A stretch of 64,000 nt of DNA from Deltaproteobacteria bacterium (GCA_016218725.1 JACRDB010000066.1:124001-188000), one strand, 5' to 3'. Positions 54,330 to 63,355 are shown, counted from the first letter of the stretch. Program-made: numbers and translations. Notes: generated from the sequence alone by a model not told the origin.

Positions 54330-55310
54330 CTACGCCTGCGCCGCCCGCACCGCCGCCCCGAGGAGCCCGAAGCGAGGGTTCACCACCACCCTCACCGGGT
54401 AGCGCTCCACCACGCGGCGCAGCCGCCCCTTGGAGAGGTACCCCTCCACGAAGGACCCTTGCTCCAGGCACGGCAGGATCTTCGCCGCGATGCCCCCCAT
54501 CAGGTACACGCCGCCCGACGCGAGCACCTTCAGCGCGAGGTTTCCTGCCTCGGCGCCGTAGATCGCACCGAAGAGCTCCACCGCGCGCACGCACAGCGCG
54601 TCCGAGCCCCCCACGGCGTTTCGTCCGATCACCGCCCCGCGGTCCTCGCGGGTCATGGCCTCGCGCACCGCGGTGGACTCCGGCGCGACCGCCGCGTCGC
54701 GCAGGTAGTCGTACACGTTCACCAGGCCCGGACCGCTGACCACCCGCTCGTAGGAGACGTGGTCCGGGAAGCGCTTGAGGAGGTGCTCCAGGAGCCCGAT
54801 CTCCAGCGCGTTCCTCGGGGCGAAGTCCCCGTGGCCGCCTTCGCTCGGGAGCACCTCGTAGCGGGACCCGTTGTACACCAGCACCGCCTCCCCGAGGCCC
54901 GTGCCCGCGCCCAGGACGGCCCTCGGGCCCTTCGGGTCCGGGGCGCCGTCGTGGAGCGTGGCCAGGTCCGCCGGACCCAGGGCGTCGATGGACAGCGCCG
55001 CCGCCGCGAAATCATTGATCAAGACGGTGCTCCCGAGGCCCAGGGAGCGCCCCAGGGCATCGCCGTCAATCCTCCACGGGAGGTTGGTCGCCTGGCATGC
55101 GTTGCCGGCCACCGGCCCCGCCACGCCGAAGCACGCCGGGAGCCCCGGGGCCGGGTGCTCCGCCAGGAACGCCCTCACGATCTCGTCCAGGGTCCCGTGA
55201 CCCTTGCTGTCATACCGCTGCTCGCTCAGCACCGTCACCTGGGTGCCCTGGACCTCGGCCAGGGCGATGATGGTCTTGGTCCCGCCCACATCTCCCGCCA
55301 GTACGCGCAT
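54330..55310 (-). CDS. glk: Glucokinase (ROK-type/Glk)
   Basis: This is a 326-residue sugar kinase. The ATP-binding motif at the N-terminus is LAGDVGGTKTIIAL. The second glycine motif is LGAGTGLGEA, and the sugar-site segment near FAPRNALEIGLLEHLLKRF follows. A C-terminal adenosine region (GGVYLMGGIAAKIL) is present. These match the Glk (PF02685) family, which phosphorylates glucose in the cytoplasm. ATG 55310 has GGAGG upstream. It is divergent from hisC and heads a two-gene unit with yajQ. Confidence 0.95.
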   Translation of the reverse strand: MRVLAGDVGGTKTIIALAEVQGTQVTVLSEQRYDSKGHGTLDEIVRAFLAEHPAPGLPACFGVAGPVAGNACQATNLPWRIDGDALGRSLGLGSTVLINDFAAAALSIDALGPADLATLHDGAPDPKGPRAVLGAGTGLGEAVLVYNGSRYEVLPSEGGHGDFAPRNALEIGLLEHLLKRFPDHVSYERVVSGPGLVNVYDYLRDAAVAPESTAVREAMTREDRGAVIGRNAVGGSDALCVRAVELFGAIYGAEAGNLALKVLASGGVYLMGGIAAKILPCLEQGSFVEGYLSKGRLRRVVERYPVRVVVNPRFGLLGAAVRAAQA

Positions 55311-55376
55311 GGCTCTGCCTCCCTTCGGGCGGCCAACGGTCGCATGCGACGGCCCCGGCGTCTACCATCACCCCCC

Positions 55377-56471
55377 GTGGACCCAGACCCCTTCGCCGAG
55401 CACCTCCGCCCGGAGCTCTCACTGCTCTCGGCCTACCTCCCCGCCGAGGCCCCTCCTGGCGCCGTGCGCCTCGACGCCAACGAGGCCCCCCGGAGCCTCC
55501 CCCCGGACGCCCGCAGGCGCCTCGCCGAGGAGCTCGCCTCCCTGGACCTCCACCGCTACCCCGACGTGCGCGCCAAGCGCCTCCGAGAGCTCGTGGCCGA
55601 GCGCGAGGGCGCACACCCCGACCAGCTGGTCTTCGGCAGCGGCACCGACGAGGTCATCACCTTCCTGATCAACGCCCTGGCCCGCCCCCCCGAGGGCCTC
55701 CCCTCGGCCTCGGTGCTCTTCCCTCACCCCACCTTCGTGATGTTCCGGTTGAGCGCCCTCTCCCATGGGGTCACCCCCGTCCCGGTGCCGCTCGACCCGC
55801 GCTGGAACCTCGACCCTGACGCCTTCGCCCGCGCCTGCGCCCAGCACCGCCCGGGGGCGATCTTCCTCCCCTCGCCCAACAACCCCACTGGCAACCTCTT
55901 CCCCGAGCACCAGCTCGAAGCCGTGATCCAACACGCCAGGGGCTCCCTGGTCATCCTCGACGAGGCCTACGGGCCCTACGCTCGCACGAACTACCGCCAT
56001 CTTGCGCACAAATACCCACATGTGGGCAGGCTTCAGACCTTGTCCAAGGTGGGCGGCGCTGCGCTTCGGGTGGGCTGGGCGGTGCTCCCGGTGGCGCTGG
56101 CGAGGGCCGTGGAGAAGGTCCGGCCGCCGTACAACGTCAACGCGCTCTCCCAGCGCGCGGCGGAGCTCTACCTCACGGAGCTGGCGCCGAGCCTTGAGGG
56201 CATGGTGCAGGAGGTGATCGACGCGAGGGAGCGACTGAGCGCCGCGCTGAGTGCGCTCCCTGGGGTGACCGTGCACCCCTCCCAGGCGAACTTCCTCTGG
56301 GTGGAGGTGCCCGGCGACGCGGGGGCGATCTTCCGCGCGCTCCTGGCGCGAGGGGTGGTGGTGCGGTCGTTCCACCAGGCCGGGGGGCGCCTGGCGGGGT
56401 GCCTCCGAGTGACCATTGGGACCGCCGACGACAACGCGGCGCTGGTCACGGCCCTCCGGGCTTCTTTGTGA
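55377..56471 (+). CDS. hisC: Histidinol-phosphate aminotransferase
   Basis: This is a 364-residue PLP aminotransferase from GTG 55377 (VDPDPFAEHLRPE); ATG 55344 is an alternative 11 codons upstream. The HisC signatures are present: LDANEAP, the LPSPNNPTGN loop, the cofactor aspartate/tyrosine segment VILDEAYGPYA, the Schiff-base lysine in LQTLSKVGGAALRVGW, and the C-terminal VTIGT. It acts in histidine biosynthesis. No other his genes are near. Its 3' end overlaps the convergent HD-protein gene by 26 bp. Confidence 0.93.
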   Translation: MDPDPFAEHLRPELSLLSAYLPAEAPPGAVRLDANEAPRSLPPDARRRLAEELASLDLHRYPDVRAKRLRELVAEREGAHPDQLVFGSGTDEVITFLINALARPPEGLPSASVLFPHPTFVMFRLSALSHGVTPVPVPLDPRWNLDPDAFARACAQHRPGAIFLPSPNNPTGNLFPEHQLEAVIQHARGSLVILDEAYGPYARTNYRHLAHKYPHVGRLQTLSKVGGAALRVGWAVLPVALARAVEKVRPPYNVNALSQRAAELYLTELAPSLEGMVQEVIDARERLSAALSALPGVTVHPSQANFLWVEVPGDAGAIFRALLARGVVVRSFHQAGGRLAGCLRVTIGTADDNAALVTALRASL

Positions 56472-57408
56472 CCACCGCGCCGGTGTCCGCGAGCCACCCG
56501 AGGTAGTGGTCCATTTCGCGCTGGGGCTCCAGGGTGCCCTCCTCCACCGCGAGCTTGAGCTTCTTCATCAGGTCCCCGAGCTCCGGCGAGGGCGCGATCC
56601 CGAAGCGCTCCGAGAGGGCGTTGCCCAGGCCCTTGGGCAAGGGGGGCACCCGGGCGTCCTCCGCCTGGATGGCGCGCACCCGCGCGGAGAGCTCGGAGAT
56701 CGCGTCCAGGCCGCGCTTCTTGCGCTCCGGGCGCTTGGTGGTGATGTCCGCCCGGGACAGGTCCAGGAGGTCGCAGAGCCCGACGCCCATCTCCTTGGCG
56801 AAGCGCCTGACGGCGCTGTCGGTCCAGCTCCCGTCGTACTGGCTGGCCCGCAGGTGGTGCAGGATCAGGAAGCGCACGGTCACGGCCAGGGACTCCTCGC
56901 CGTCAAACAGGCTCACCCGGCGCTGGAGCTTGTCGAACATGCTGGCGCCGACCTCCGCGTGGCCGAAGAAATGCACCTCGCCGTTGGCCTCGATGCGCCG
57001 GGTCTTGACCTTGCCGATGTCATGGAGGAGCGCGGCCCAGCGGACCTCCGTGCGAGGCACGGCCTGGCGCACCACCTGCTTGGTGTGCTTCCACACGTCC
57101 TTGTGGCGCCACTCGCCGTCGCCAAAGCCCACCAGGGCCTTGACCTCCGGGAGCAGCGCGTCAAGCACCCCGAAGGCCAGGAGGGCGTCCATGCCCCCCT
57201 CGGGGTTGCGCCCCAGGAGCACCCTCTCCAGGGCGCCCCGGAGCCTCGGGCGCTCCACCAGCCGGAAGGCCTCCGGGGGCGCGGGGGCCACGTCGGGCTC
57301 CAGGGGGCGCTCCTCGGCCACCGCGGCGGAGGCCTCCAGGGCCCTCACGGCGAGGTCGATCAGGGCGCGTTCGGTGAGGTCGTTGTCAGGCGTCTGGGGC
57401 GCGTTCAC
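56446..57408 (-). CDS. HD-domain protein related to CCA-adding enzyme C-terminus
   Basis: This is a 320-residue protein started at GTG 57406-57408 with GGAGGTGC just upstream. It contains a metal-dependent phosphohydrolase (HD) domain: the histidine/HD residues lie in KHTKQVVRQAV, AALLHDIGKVKTRR and HFFGHAEVGAS, and HHLRASQYDGSWTDSAVRRF follows. These are exactly the motifs of the HD domain of tRNA nucleotidyltransferase/poly(A) polymerase proteins. The nucleotidyltransferase head is missing, so it cannot add CCA itself. It may hydrolyse a nucleotide or RNA 2',3'-cyclic end, but that is inference. Confidence 0.85.
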   Translation of the reverse strand: MNAPQTPDNDLTERALIDLAVRALEASAAVAEERPLEPDVAPAPPEAFRLVERPRLRGALERVLLGRNPEGGMDALLAFGVLDALLPEVKALVGFGDGEWRHKDVWKHTKQVVRQAVPRTEVRWAALLHDIGKVKTRRIEANGEVHFFGHAEVGASMFDKLQRRVSLFDGEESLAVTVRFLILHHLRASQYDGSWTDSAVRRFAKEMGVGLCDLLDLSRADITTKRPERKKRGLDAISELSARVRAIQAEDARVPPLPKGLGNALSERFGIAPSPELGDLMKKLKLAVEEGTLEPQREMDHYLGWLADTGAVVTKKPGGP

Positions 57409-57526
57409 GGCGCACCTCCGGCCGCGGGGGCCGTTGGAAAGGGCCGGGGACCATAGCGCGGGCCCCGCGGGCCTGCCAGACGGTCTTGCCCGGAGGGCTC
57501 CGGGACGCTAAGGCCCGCAGGCCCGC

Positions 57527-58642
57527 ATGAATGAAGCACCCCCTCTGACCCCTACGCTCCTGCGCCGGGCGTGGTTTCTCGCGAGGCTCTCCCGCGCCTG
57601 GGACCATCGCTTTGAGTCCATGGCCCGGGCGGGCTCCATCGGCCGCTGGTACAGCGCCGTCGGAAACGAGTGCACCACCGTCGGCACCGCCCTCTGCCTC
57701 GCGCCAGGGGACGCCCTCTCCACGGTGCACCGCGACCTCGGGGCCATCCTCGCCACGTACCTGGACATACCTCGCCTGGCGCCGGAGGTCTTCGCGCCCG
57801 AGGAGCGCACCGCGTGGGACCTGCGACGTCCCCCGCCGCAAGAGCTCCTGCACCGCCTGGCCTGCCAGGTGCTCGGTCGCCGGGAGGGCTTCACCCGCGG
57901 GGTGGATCGATCGTTTCACTACGGGCTCCTGAACGACGCCTGGGGCATCCGTCACGTCGGGATGATCTCGCACCTCGGGGCGATGCTCCCGGTGGCCGCG
58001 GGGCTCGCCCTGGCGTCCGTGCAGCGGTCCTCCGGGAGCGTGGTGCTGGCCTTCATCGGCGAGGGGGCCACCTCCCAGGGGGACTTCCACGAGGCCCTGA
58101 ACATGGCCGGGGTGCTCAAGCTCCCGCTGGTGGTGGTGATCGAGAACAACCGCTTCGCGTTCACCACGCCCCTGGAGGAGCAGTACGCGTGCGAGCGGTT
58201 GTCCTCGCGGGCCGAGGGCTATGGCGTCGCGGGCGAGACCCTGGACGGGACCGACCTCACGGCGGTGGTCACCGCCATGGAGCGCGCGTGCACACGAGCC
58301 CGGGGGGGCCATGGGGCCACGCTCCTGGAGTGCATGCTCCCGCGCATGAGGGGCCACGCCGAGGGCGATGGCTCCTACGAGCTGATCCCCGCGGAGGAGC
58401 GGGCGCGCTTCCTGACCATGGACCCGCTCCCACCGCTGGAGGCGCTCGTCAAGACCTCCGGCGCGGCCGAGGAGCCCTGGCTCCAGCGCGCGTCGGAGCT
58501 CGCCACGACGCTGGTGGAGGCGGCGGTGGAGCGCGCCCTCGCGGCCCCTGAGCCCGAGGTGCGGGAGGCCCGTCGCAGCATGTACGCCCCGGGCGAGGTG
58601 CGGGAGGCCTCAAATCGCCAGGCGTCGGAGGCTCCCCGATGA
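57527..58642 (+). CDS. 2-oxoacid dehydrogenase E1 alpha subunit
   Basis: This is a 371-residue E1 alpha component (TPP-dependent). The TPP/Mg motif is GEGATSQGDFHEALNMAGVLKL, followed by VVVIENN. The motifs upstream (GNECTTVGTALCL and WGIRHVGMISHLGAMLPVAAG) are typical of pyruvate or branched-chain 2-oxoacid dehydrogenases, and the loop LPRMRGHAEGDGSYEL matches the E1 alpha loop with an unusual end. It overlaps the E1 beta gene by 4 bp. The substrate (pyruvate versus branched-chain 2-oxoacid) cannot be decided here. Confidence 0.93.
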   Translation: MNEAPPLTPTLLRRAWFLARLSRAWDHRFESMARAGSIGRWYSAVGNECTTVGTALCLAPGDALSTVHRDLGAILATYLDIPRLAPEVFAPEERTAWDLRRPPPQELLHRLACQVLGRREGFTRGVDRSFHYGLLNDAWGIRHVGMISHLGAMLPVAAGLALASVQRSSGSVVLAFIGEGATSQGDFHEALNMAGVLKLPLVVVIENNRFAFTTPLEEQYACERLSSRAEGYGVAGETLDGTDLTAVVTAMERACTRARGGHGATLLECMLPRMRGHAEGDGSYELIPAEERARFLTMDPLPPLEALVKTSGAAEEPWLQRASELATTLVEAAVERALAAPEPEVREARRSMYAPGEVREASNRQASEAPR

Positions 58643-59616
58643 GCGCCACGACGTACCTCGACGCCCTGCGCCGGGCGATGCTGGAGGAAATGGACCGGGA
58701 CCCCGCGGTGTGTGTCCTGGGCCAGGACATCGCGGCCTTTGGAGGCGCCTTCCGCGCCACCCGCGGGCTCTACGAGCGCTTCGGGCGCCTCCGGGTGGTG
58801 AACACGCCCCTGTGCGAGTCCGGCGCGCTGGGGGCGGCCCTGGGCGCGGCGCTCGCGGGCATGCGCCCGGTGGTGGAGCTGCAGTTCGCGGACTTCATCT
58901 CCTGCGGCTTCAACCAGGTGGTGAACAACCTCGCCAAGACGTACTACCGCTGGGAGGCCCCGGTGCCCGTGGTGCTTCGCCTGCCGTACGGCGGCGGCGT
59001 CGGCGCGGGGCCCTTCCACTCGCAGTCGCCGGAGGCGTGGTTCGCGCACACCCCGGGCCTCTGCGTGGTCGCGCCCGCGACGCCCCGGGACGCCCTGGGG
59101 ATGCTCAAGGCCTCCATCCGGGACCCGAACCCCGTGGTGTTCCTGGAGCACCGCTTCCTCTACCGCCGCGAGAAGGAAGAGCTCCCGGACGGCGAGGAGC
59201 TCCTGACGCCGCTCGGGCGCGCGCGCGTCGCGAGGCCCGGGGATCACGTCACGGCGCTCTCCTGGGGCTGGACCCTCCACGAGTGCGTCGCCGCCGCCGA
59301 GGAGCTGGCCCGCGACGGCGTGTCCGTGGAGGTGATCGACCTGCGGACGCTGGTGCCCCTGGACGAAGACGCTGTGTTCTCCGCGGTGCGGCGCACGGGC
59401 AAGGTGCTGGTGGTGCACGAGGCCACGGCCACGGCGGGCTTCGGCGCGGAGCTCGTGGCGCGCATCGCGGACCACTGCTTCGAGGACCTCGACGGGCCCC
59501 TCCGGAGGGTCACCTACCCCGACCGGGCGTCGCCCTACGCCAAGAGCCTGGAGCAGTCCCTCCTGCCGGGCCGCGCCCGGATCGCCCAGGAGCTGCGGCG
59601 TCTGGCGCGCTACTGA
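58639..59616 (+). CDS. 2-oxoacid dehydrogenase E1 beta subunit
   Basis: This is a 325-residue transketolase-like E1 beta subunit. The pyrimidine-domain motifs include LGQDIAAFGGAFRATRGL, NTPLCESGALGAALGAAL and the active-site region GGGVGAGPFHSQSPEAWF. The C-terminal transketolase domain has VIDLRTLVPLDEDAVFSAV. It pairs with E1 alpha (ATGA overlap). No lipoyl E2 or E3 gene follows; the next sequence is a 320-bp gene-free stretch at the border of the right-hand island. Confidence 0.95.
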   Translation: MSATTYLDALRRAMLEEMDRDPAVCVLGQDIAAFGGAFRATRGLYERFGRLRVVNTPLCESGALGAALGAALAGMRPVVELQFADFISCGFNQVVNNLAKTYYRWEAPVPVVLRLPYGGGVGAGPFHSQSPEAWFAHTPGLCVVAPATPRDALGMLKASIRDPNPVVFLEHRFLYRREKEELPDGEELLTPLGRARVARPGDHVTALSWGWTLHECVAAAEELARDGVSVEVIDLRTLVPLDEDAVFSAVRRTGKVLVVHEATATAGFGAELVARIADHCFEDLDGPLRRVTYPDRASPYAKSLEQSLLPGRARIAQELRRLARY

Positions 59617-59936
59617 TTCAGCGAACGCGCTGTTGTGGTTGAGGGCGTAGTGCGTCGTCCCTGCCGGTCACAGGGCAGGTCCCAGCACCCCCCGTAGGAC
59701 GAACCACTCGAACGAGGCACCTTGTCGCGAAGTACGGCGCCAATCGCCGAAATTCCCAGCCCTTCAACCTGGCGGCGAACATGGACATCAGCCCGTGCAG
59801 GGTCCATCCCATGGCGGACGAATCGGTCGGAATTGCACCACAGTAGCAGGAGTAACCTACGTGTCGGCGCGCACGGAAGGGGGTCGGTATGGGGCCGGTG
59901 CTCCTCGGAGCGACCCGCGGGCTGCTCGCTTTTCGC
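59617..59936. other. 320-bp gene-free border region
   Basis: This is the interval between the E1 beta stop and the end of the ATPase gene. It is less GC-rich than the DNA to its left and contains only short, unconvincing open frames, the best on the minus strand at about 59610-59807. No tRNA, terminator-like hairpin or direct repeat is evident. It probably marks an insertion boundary. Confidence 0.4.
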
Positions 59937-61112
59937 TTAGGGTTTCGTGGGGCGAGCGACCTTGTCGTCCGCGGCCCGCCGCACTCCGTCGAAGAAGTCG
60001 CCCTGGGCGATGGGGCGGCCCTGGCCGATCGACTCGAAGACGTCGCGGATCTCGTCGTCGCCAAGAAGCGCCGCGGGAGTCTTCAGCTTCCTTCCGCTCC
60101 GCGTCGCCACGAAGGCCCTCTGGCCGTGCTCGATGAAGGCATGAACGTAGCCGCGAGCATCGAGAGTGTCCTTCACTTGGGAGAGCTGCGGGAGCTCGCG
60201 AGAACCCTTGAGACGCGCGTAGAGCGCAGGATACTCAATCTCGAGGCGCCGCACCTCTACCTGGCCCGTGGTCATCCCGACACATAGAAAGAGACCGCCC
60301 TCCCCGCATGCGTCAATGAGTTCGCGGAGGACGACGAAGAAGAGGTCGCGGCGGTCGCGGCGGGCAGTAAAGACGACTTCGAACTCGTCGAGGAAGAGGA
60401 GCAGCCCGGGGCGGCGGACCTTGCCGACTCCGTCGGCGAGTACCTGGAGCCGGACTAGGCCAGCCAGGGCATCAAGCGCGGTGCTGGCGTCCTCTACGTT
60501 GCTGTGCACGTCGAGCTTGCGGCGGTCACCGACGCGGAGGCGCTCACCCGTGGCCCAGCGACGGGCGAGCTCCGCGATCTCGGGCTGCTGCGCCGCAGGC
60601 GCCTGCTGGATGGCCTGGGCGATCCGGCGTACATCGCCGCTCGGGAGGTCGCTCGCATCAACCGCGGTCACGAGGGAGGCGTCGAAGAGGGAGCCGCCAC
60701 TCTGTCGGGCGACGCTATCGATCCATTGGGCAATCGCCTGCTCGACGAAGCGCTGCGTGTCGGCTCCTTCGGTGGAGACGATGGCCATCGGGAGGAGCAC
60801 CTGCCGCGGCGGAAGGACGCGCTCCAGCACCCGTCGGTGATGCTGCATAAAGTGGGTCTTGCCGACCCGATTGCCGCCTGCCAGGAGGAGCGTCTGGTTG
60901 TGGCCGCCGTGGGCGTCCGGGCGGGGCAGCAGGAAATCGCGCAAGTCCTCATTGAATGCTCGGCGCGCATCCTCCTGGTTGTAGAACACGTCCCACACGG
61001 GCTGTGCTCGCGAGGGGAAGGGGTTGCGTAGGAGGTGGAAGGGCTCCCACTCGTTGACGCGCTCGGTCGAGTTGACCCCGTCAAGCAGGTTGTCGAGGGC
61101 GTCGATGGTCAC
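59937..61112 (-). CDS. P-loop AAA-type ATPase of right-hand island
   Basis: This is a 391-residue ATPase started at GTG 61110-61112, overlapping the preceding stop by 4 bp. Walker A is GGNRVGKTH (Gly79 to Lys85-Thr86); Walker B is LLLFLDEFE with Asp242-Glu243. A sensor-like strand LFLCVGMTTGQ follows at about 274-284. The arrangement resembles AAA_16/ORC-like or STAND-type conflict NTPases and BREX-type ATPases (the DUF2791 class), but no strict family is assigned. The C-terminal ~100 residues are helical and basic. It is the last gene of the three-gene operon, probably energising or regulating the PIN-like protein. Confidence 0.85.
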   Translation of the reverse strand: MTIDALDNLLDGVNSTERVNEWEPFHLLRNPFPSRAQPVWDVFYNQEDARRAFNEDLRDFLLPRPDAHGGHNQTLLLAGGNRVGKTHFMQHHRRVLERVLPPRQVLLPMAIVSTEGADTQRFVEQAIAQWIDSVARQSGGSLFDASLVTAVDASDLPSGDVRRIAQAIQQAPAAQQPEIAELARRWATGERLRVGDRRKLDVHSNVEDASTALDALAGLVRLQVLADGVGKVRRPGLLLFLDEFEVVFTARRDRRDLFFVVLRELIDACGEGGLFLCVGMTTGQVEVRRLEIEYPALYARLKGSRELPQLSQVKDTLDARGYVHAFIEHGQRAFVATRSGRKLKTPAALLGDDEIRDVFESIGQGRPIAQGDFFDGVRRAADDKVARPTKP

Positions 61113-62905
61113 GGTGCGTCCTTCCGTCGGTTCACAAGGGTGCCGGCGAGGCGACTTTGGAGCTCGATCCCGCGCCCGAGTTCGAGCTCACGCACGAACT
61201 TCCGGTCTACCCCGGGGGCACTGAGGATGGGGTGCTTCTTAGGAACGGCTTCGTCACGCTTCGCGCGCTGCACGTCAAATGTGTGGAGGGTTCCGCCGGG
61301 GGCGAGGCAACGGTTCAACTGTGCGACGACCCGCACAGGAGACATGCGCAGGGCGCAGCAGACGGAATCAACGACCAAAGGGAGCGACGCCGCCGGCGCA
61401 CCCTCAGCGAGCTTCGCGTGGGCGTCACGGACAGCCAGCGCGAAGTCCGCGTCATCCACCACGGAGAGTCCGTAGACGAGACCGCCATCGACCTTGTAGG
61501 CCGCGCCGAGTGTCACGGCCCACCCAGGCGCGCGGGACTTGGGATCGTTGGGCAGCTTGCCGCTCCTCGGATCGACGCGATCGAGATAGGCCCGATAGGC
61601 GGGCACCCTGCGGAAAATCGAGTTCACCGTGTCGTAATCGTGATCGCGGAGCGCCAGGAGCAGCGAGGGCAGCGTCGAACCCGCGGACACAGTGGTGTCC
61701 CGCACACTGAAAAGATCGGTCTCTTTCCCGATGTGCAGGAGCTGGCGCAGGGCATTCTTGTCGCGAATCAGGGCATCGTCGAGCGAGGTGGTCATGCCTG
61801 GATCGGTCGGGACCACGGCCAGCACCTTGGCGAGAGCGATGTCAATTCGGCCCGGCGGCGCAGCAGCGGATGACGATGACGGGGCAGGAGAATGGGGGAC
61901 GGCAGTGAGTGCTTCGGAGGCAACGGGATCGCACGCGACGGAGAGTTCGGCGCCGGGCCAGATGTGACGCGGGTCGAAGGTGACCCGCCAACCTCTGCCA
62001 TCGGCGTCGAGCAGCTCCACCTCTCGGAAGGTCGTAGCGAGTTCGAAGACGACATCAGAGGTGATCGAATACCGCAGTGTGAGCGAGCTGGGGTCGAACC
62101 AGAGCGACTCGACCGGGATCGAGCCGCTGGGATCCCGCGCGATGACCTCCTGCGGCGACCGAGCGAAACAGAACGGGATTTGCTCCATCGCGCAGGCCTG
62201 AGCGAGCGCGTGATCAGAGGTGAGGAAGACCACGGGCAGCCGCGGTAGGTCACGCTGATGGTAGTCCCAGTACGCCGCTATCATGACGCGGTCCTCGCTA
62301 AGGACGAGATCGTCTTCCTCCTGCGCGGCCACGGGAACTGCCGGAGCGCACGGCGCAGCGATCCCGTCAGACTGACGCCTCTGATGCCGCGTCGCACCCG
62401 GCGGGAGCTGGTGGATGTGGACGGGGATGCACTGGCGAAGCTCGTCCAGGAGGGAGATGGAGCGCGCAACCTCGCCGTGCCGTAGGTACCGCGGCCGACG
62501 GCCGTGGTTGAGGTCGGCGTACTCCTGGAGCACGTCGACAGTCGAGGAGGCGACGACCACGCGGGCGAGGCGCGTACCGAGTGAGCGCACGACATGGCCG
62601 AGGAGCCCGGTGCAGATCGCGTTCACGTCAGCGAACAGTTCGATGTGTCGGTACTCGTGGGCGAGGGCATGGAGGCGCGCGAGGTCCCTCGCCTCCAAGC
62701 CCGGGTGCCGACAGCCTGAGCGGATTGCCGCCGCGAGCGCGCGGTGGCGCACATTGCCCGCTGGCAGACAGAGCCTCGGCACGCTGCGGATCACCTCGTC
62801 GTCATCCCGGGAGATCTCGACCTCGAGGAGGGCTTTGGCCTCGTGCCGCACGACGTACTTTCCCTTCACGAGGCGGAGCGTAAGCTGGAGTTCACTCCGG
62901 CGCAT
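61109..62905 (-). CDS. PIN-like nuclease candidate with uncharacterised C-terminal half
   Basis: This is a 598-residue protein. Residues ~85-250 look like a PIN-type ribonuclease domain: a hydrophobic strand ending in FADVNAICTGLL (Asp93), a helix reaching EY (Glu128), then an SEDRVMIAAY stretch (Asp205). The closing motif FLTSDHALAQACAMEQIPF carries Asp231. This acidic pattern (D...E...D...D) is how PIN nucleases bind metal. A serine/proline-rich linker follows at ~335-355. The C-terminal ~240 residues form an alpha/beta region not assigned to any family. It overlaps its neighbours by 14 and 4 bp. It is probably an RNase controlled by the ATPase; not demonstrated. Confidence 0.7.
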   Translation of the reverse strand: MRRSELQLTLRLVKGKYVVRHEAKALLEVEISRDDDEVIRSVPRLCLPAGNVRHRALAAAIRSGCRHPGLEARDLARLHALAHEYRHIELFADVNAICTGLLGHVVRSLGTRLARVVVASSTVDVLQEYADLNHGRRPRYLRHGEVARSISLLDELRQCIPVHIHQLPPGATRHQRRQSDGIAAPCAPAVPVAAQEEDDLVLSEDRVMIAAYWDYHQRDLPRLPVVFLTSDHALAQACAMEQIPFCFARSPQEVIARDPSGSIPVESLWFDPSSLTLRYSITSDVVFELATTFREVELLDADGRGWRVTFDPRHIWPGAELSVACDPVASEALTAVPHSPAPSSSSAAAPPGRIDIALAKVLAVVPTDPGMTTSLDDALIRDKNALRQLLHIGKETDLFSVRDTTVSAGSTLPSLLLALRDHDYDTVNSIFRRVPAYRAYLDRVDPRSGKLPNDPKSRAPGWAVTLGAAYKVDGGLVYGLSVVDDADFALAVRDAHAKLAEGAPAASLPLVVDSVCCALRMSPVRVVAQLNRCLAPGGTLHTFDVQRAKRDEAVPKKHPILSAPGVDRKFVRELELGRGIELQSRLAGTLVNRRKDAP

Positions 62906-63203
62906 TACCCGACCTCACTGTCGCCTCCTCGCCGCGGAAAACCTGGGTCTCGATGCGCGTGTGCAGCCCGCGCAGGACTGCGCGCACGACGTCCTCTAAC
63001 TCAGCGTGGACCTCGAGAACGCCTCCGCTCACCAAACCGACCTTCGCGGTGCCAATCTTGTCCCTCAACCTGAACTTGTCGAGAGCTTGGACGGTGAGCG
63101 GCACTACGTCCTCGAGCGGCCGCAGGGCCACAGAAACCATCTCGGGCAGCGATGGGGAACAGGCGACGATACCCTGGCTGACGGTCACCCTCACGTGCGA
63201 CAT
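62892..63203 (-). CDS. Small first-gene protein of right-hand island (103 aa)
   Basis: This is a 103-residue protein from ATG 63201-63203, with an AGGGA Shine-Dalgarno sequence about 8 bp upstream. It is acidic/hydrophobic beta-rich at first (VSQGIVACSPSLPEMVSVAL) and then alternates strands and helices (LDKFRLRDKIGTAKVGLVSG). It has no recognised motif. It overlaps the PIN-like gene by 14 bp and is first in the operon. In size and position it is like the small constant components or antitoxin-like partners of conflict systems, but that is inference. A longer start at 63296 is possible and lacks a ribosome-binding site. Confidence 0.65.
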   Translation of the reverse strand: MSHVRVTVSQGIVACSPSLPEMVSVALRPLEDVVPLTVQALDKFRLRDKIGTAKVGLVSGGVLEVHAELEDVVRAVLRGLHTRIETQVFRGEEATVRSGNAPE

Positions 63204-63355
63204 GGGAAGATCCCTACCACATTTGGGAGAGTGGCTGGGAGGGGAAGCACTACCGCGTCTGACCCAGATTTGGCCGCTGAGGGTCGCCCTCACCATGCCG
63301 TCGGGACCAAGGGTCGACGCAAGGGAGTGAAGTCCGCGCCCAACGAGATGCCAGA

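Noticed and set aside
59610..59807. 65-codon minus-strand frame in the border region before the island
   Set aside because: No ribosome-binding site, no recognisable motif; a neighbouring frame reads equally well, so it looks like chance or debris.
61157..61873. 238-codon plus-strand frame opposite the PIN-like gene
   Set aside because: It is antisense to a convincing coding frame and has no start signal or protein motif.
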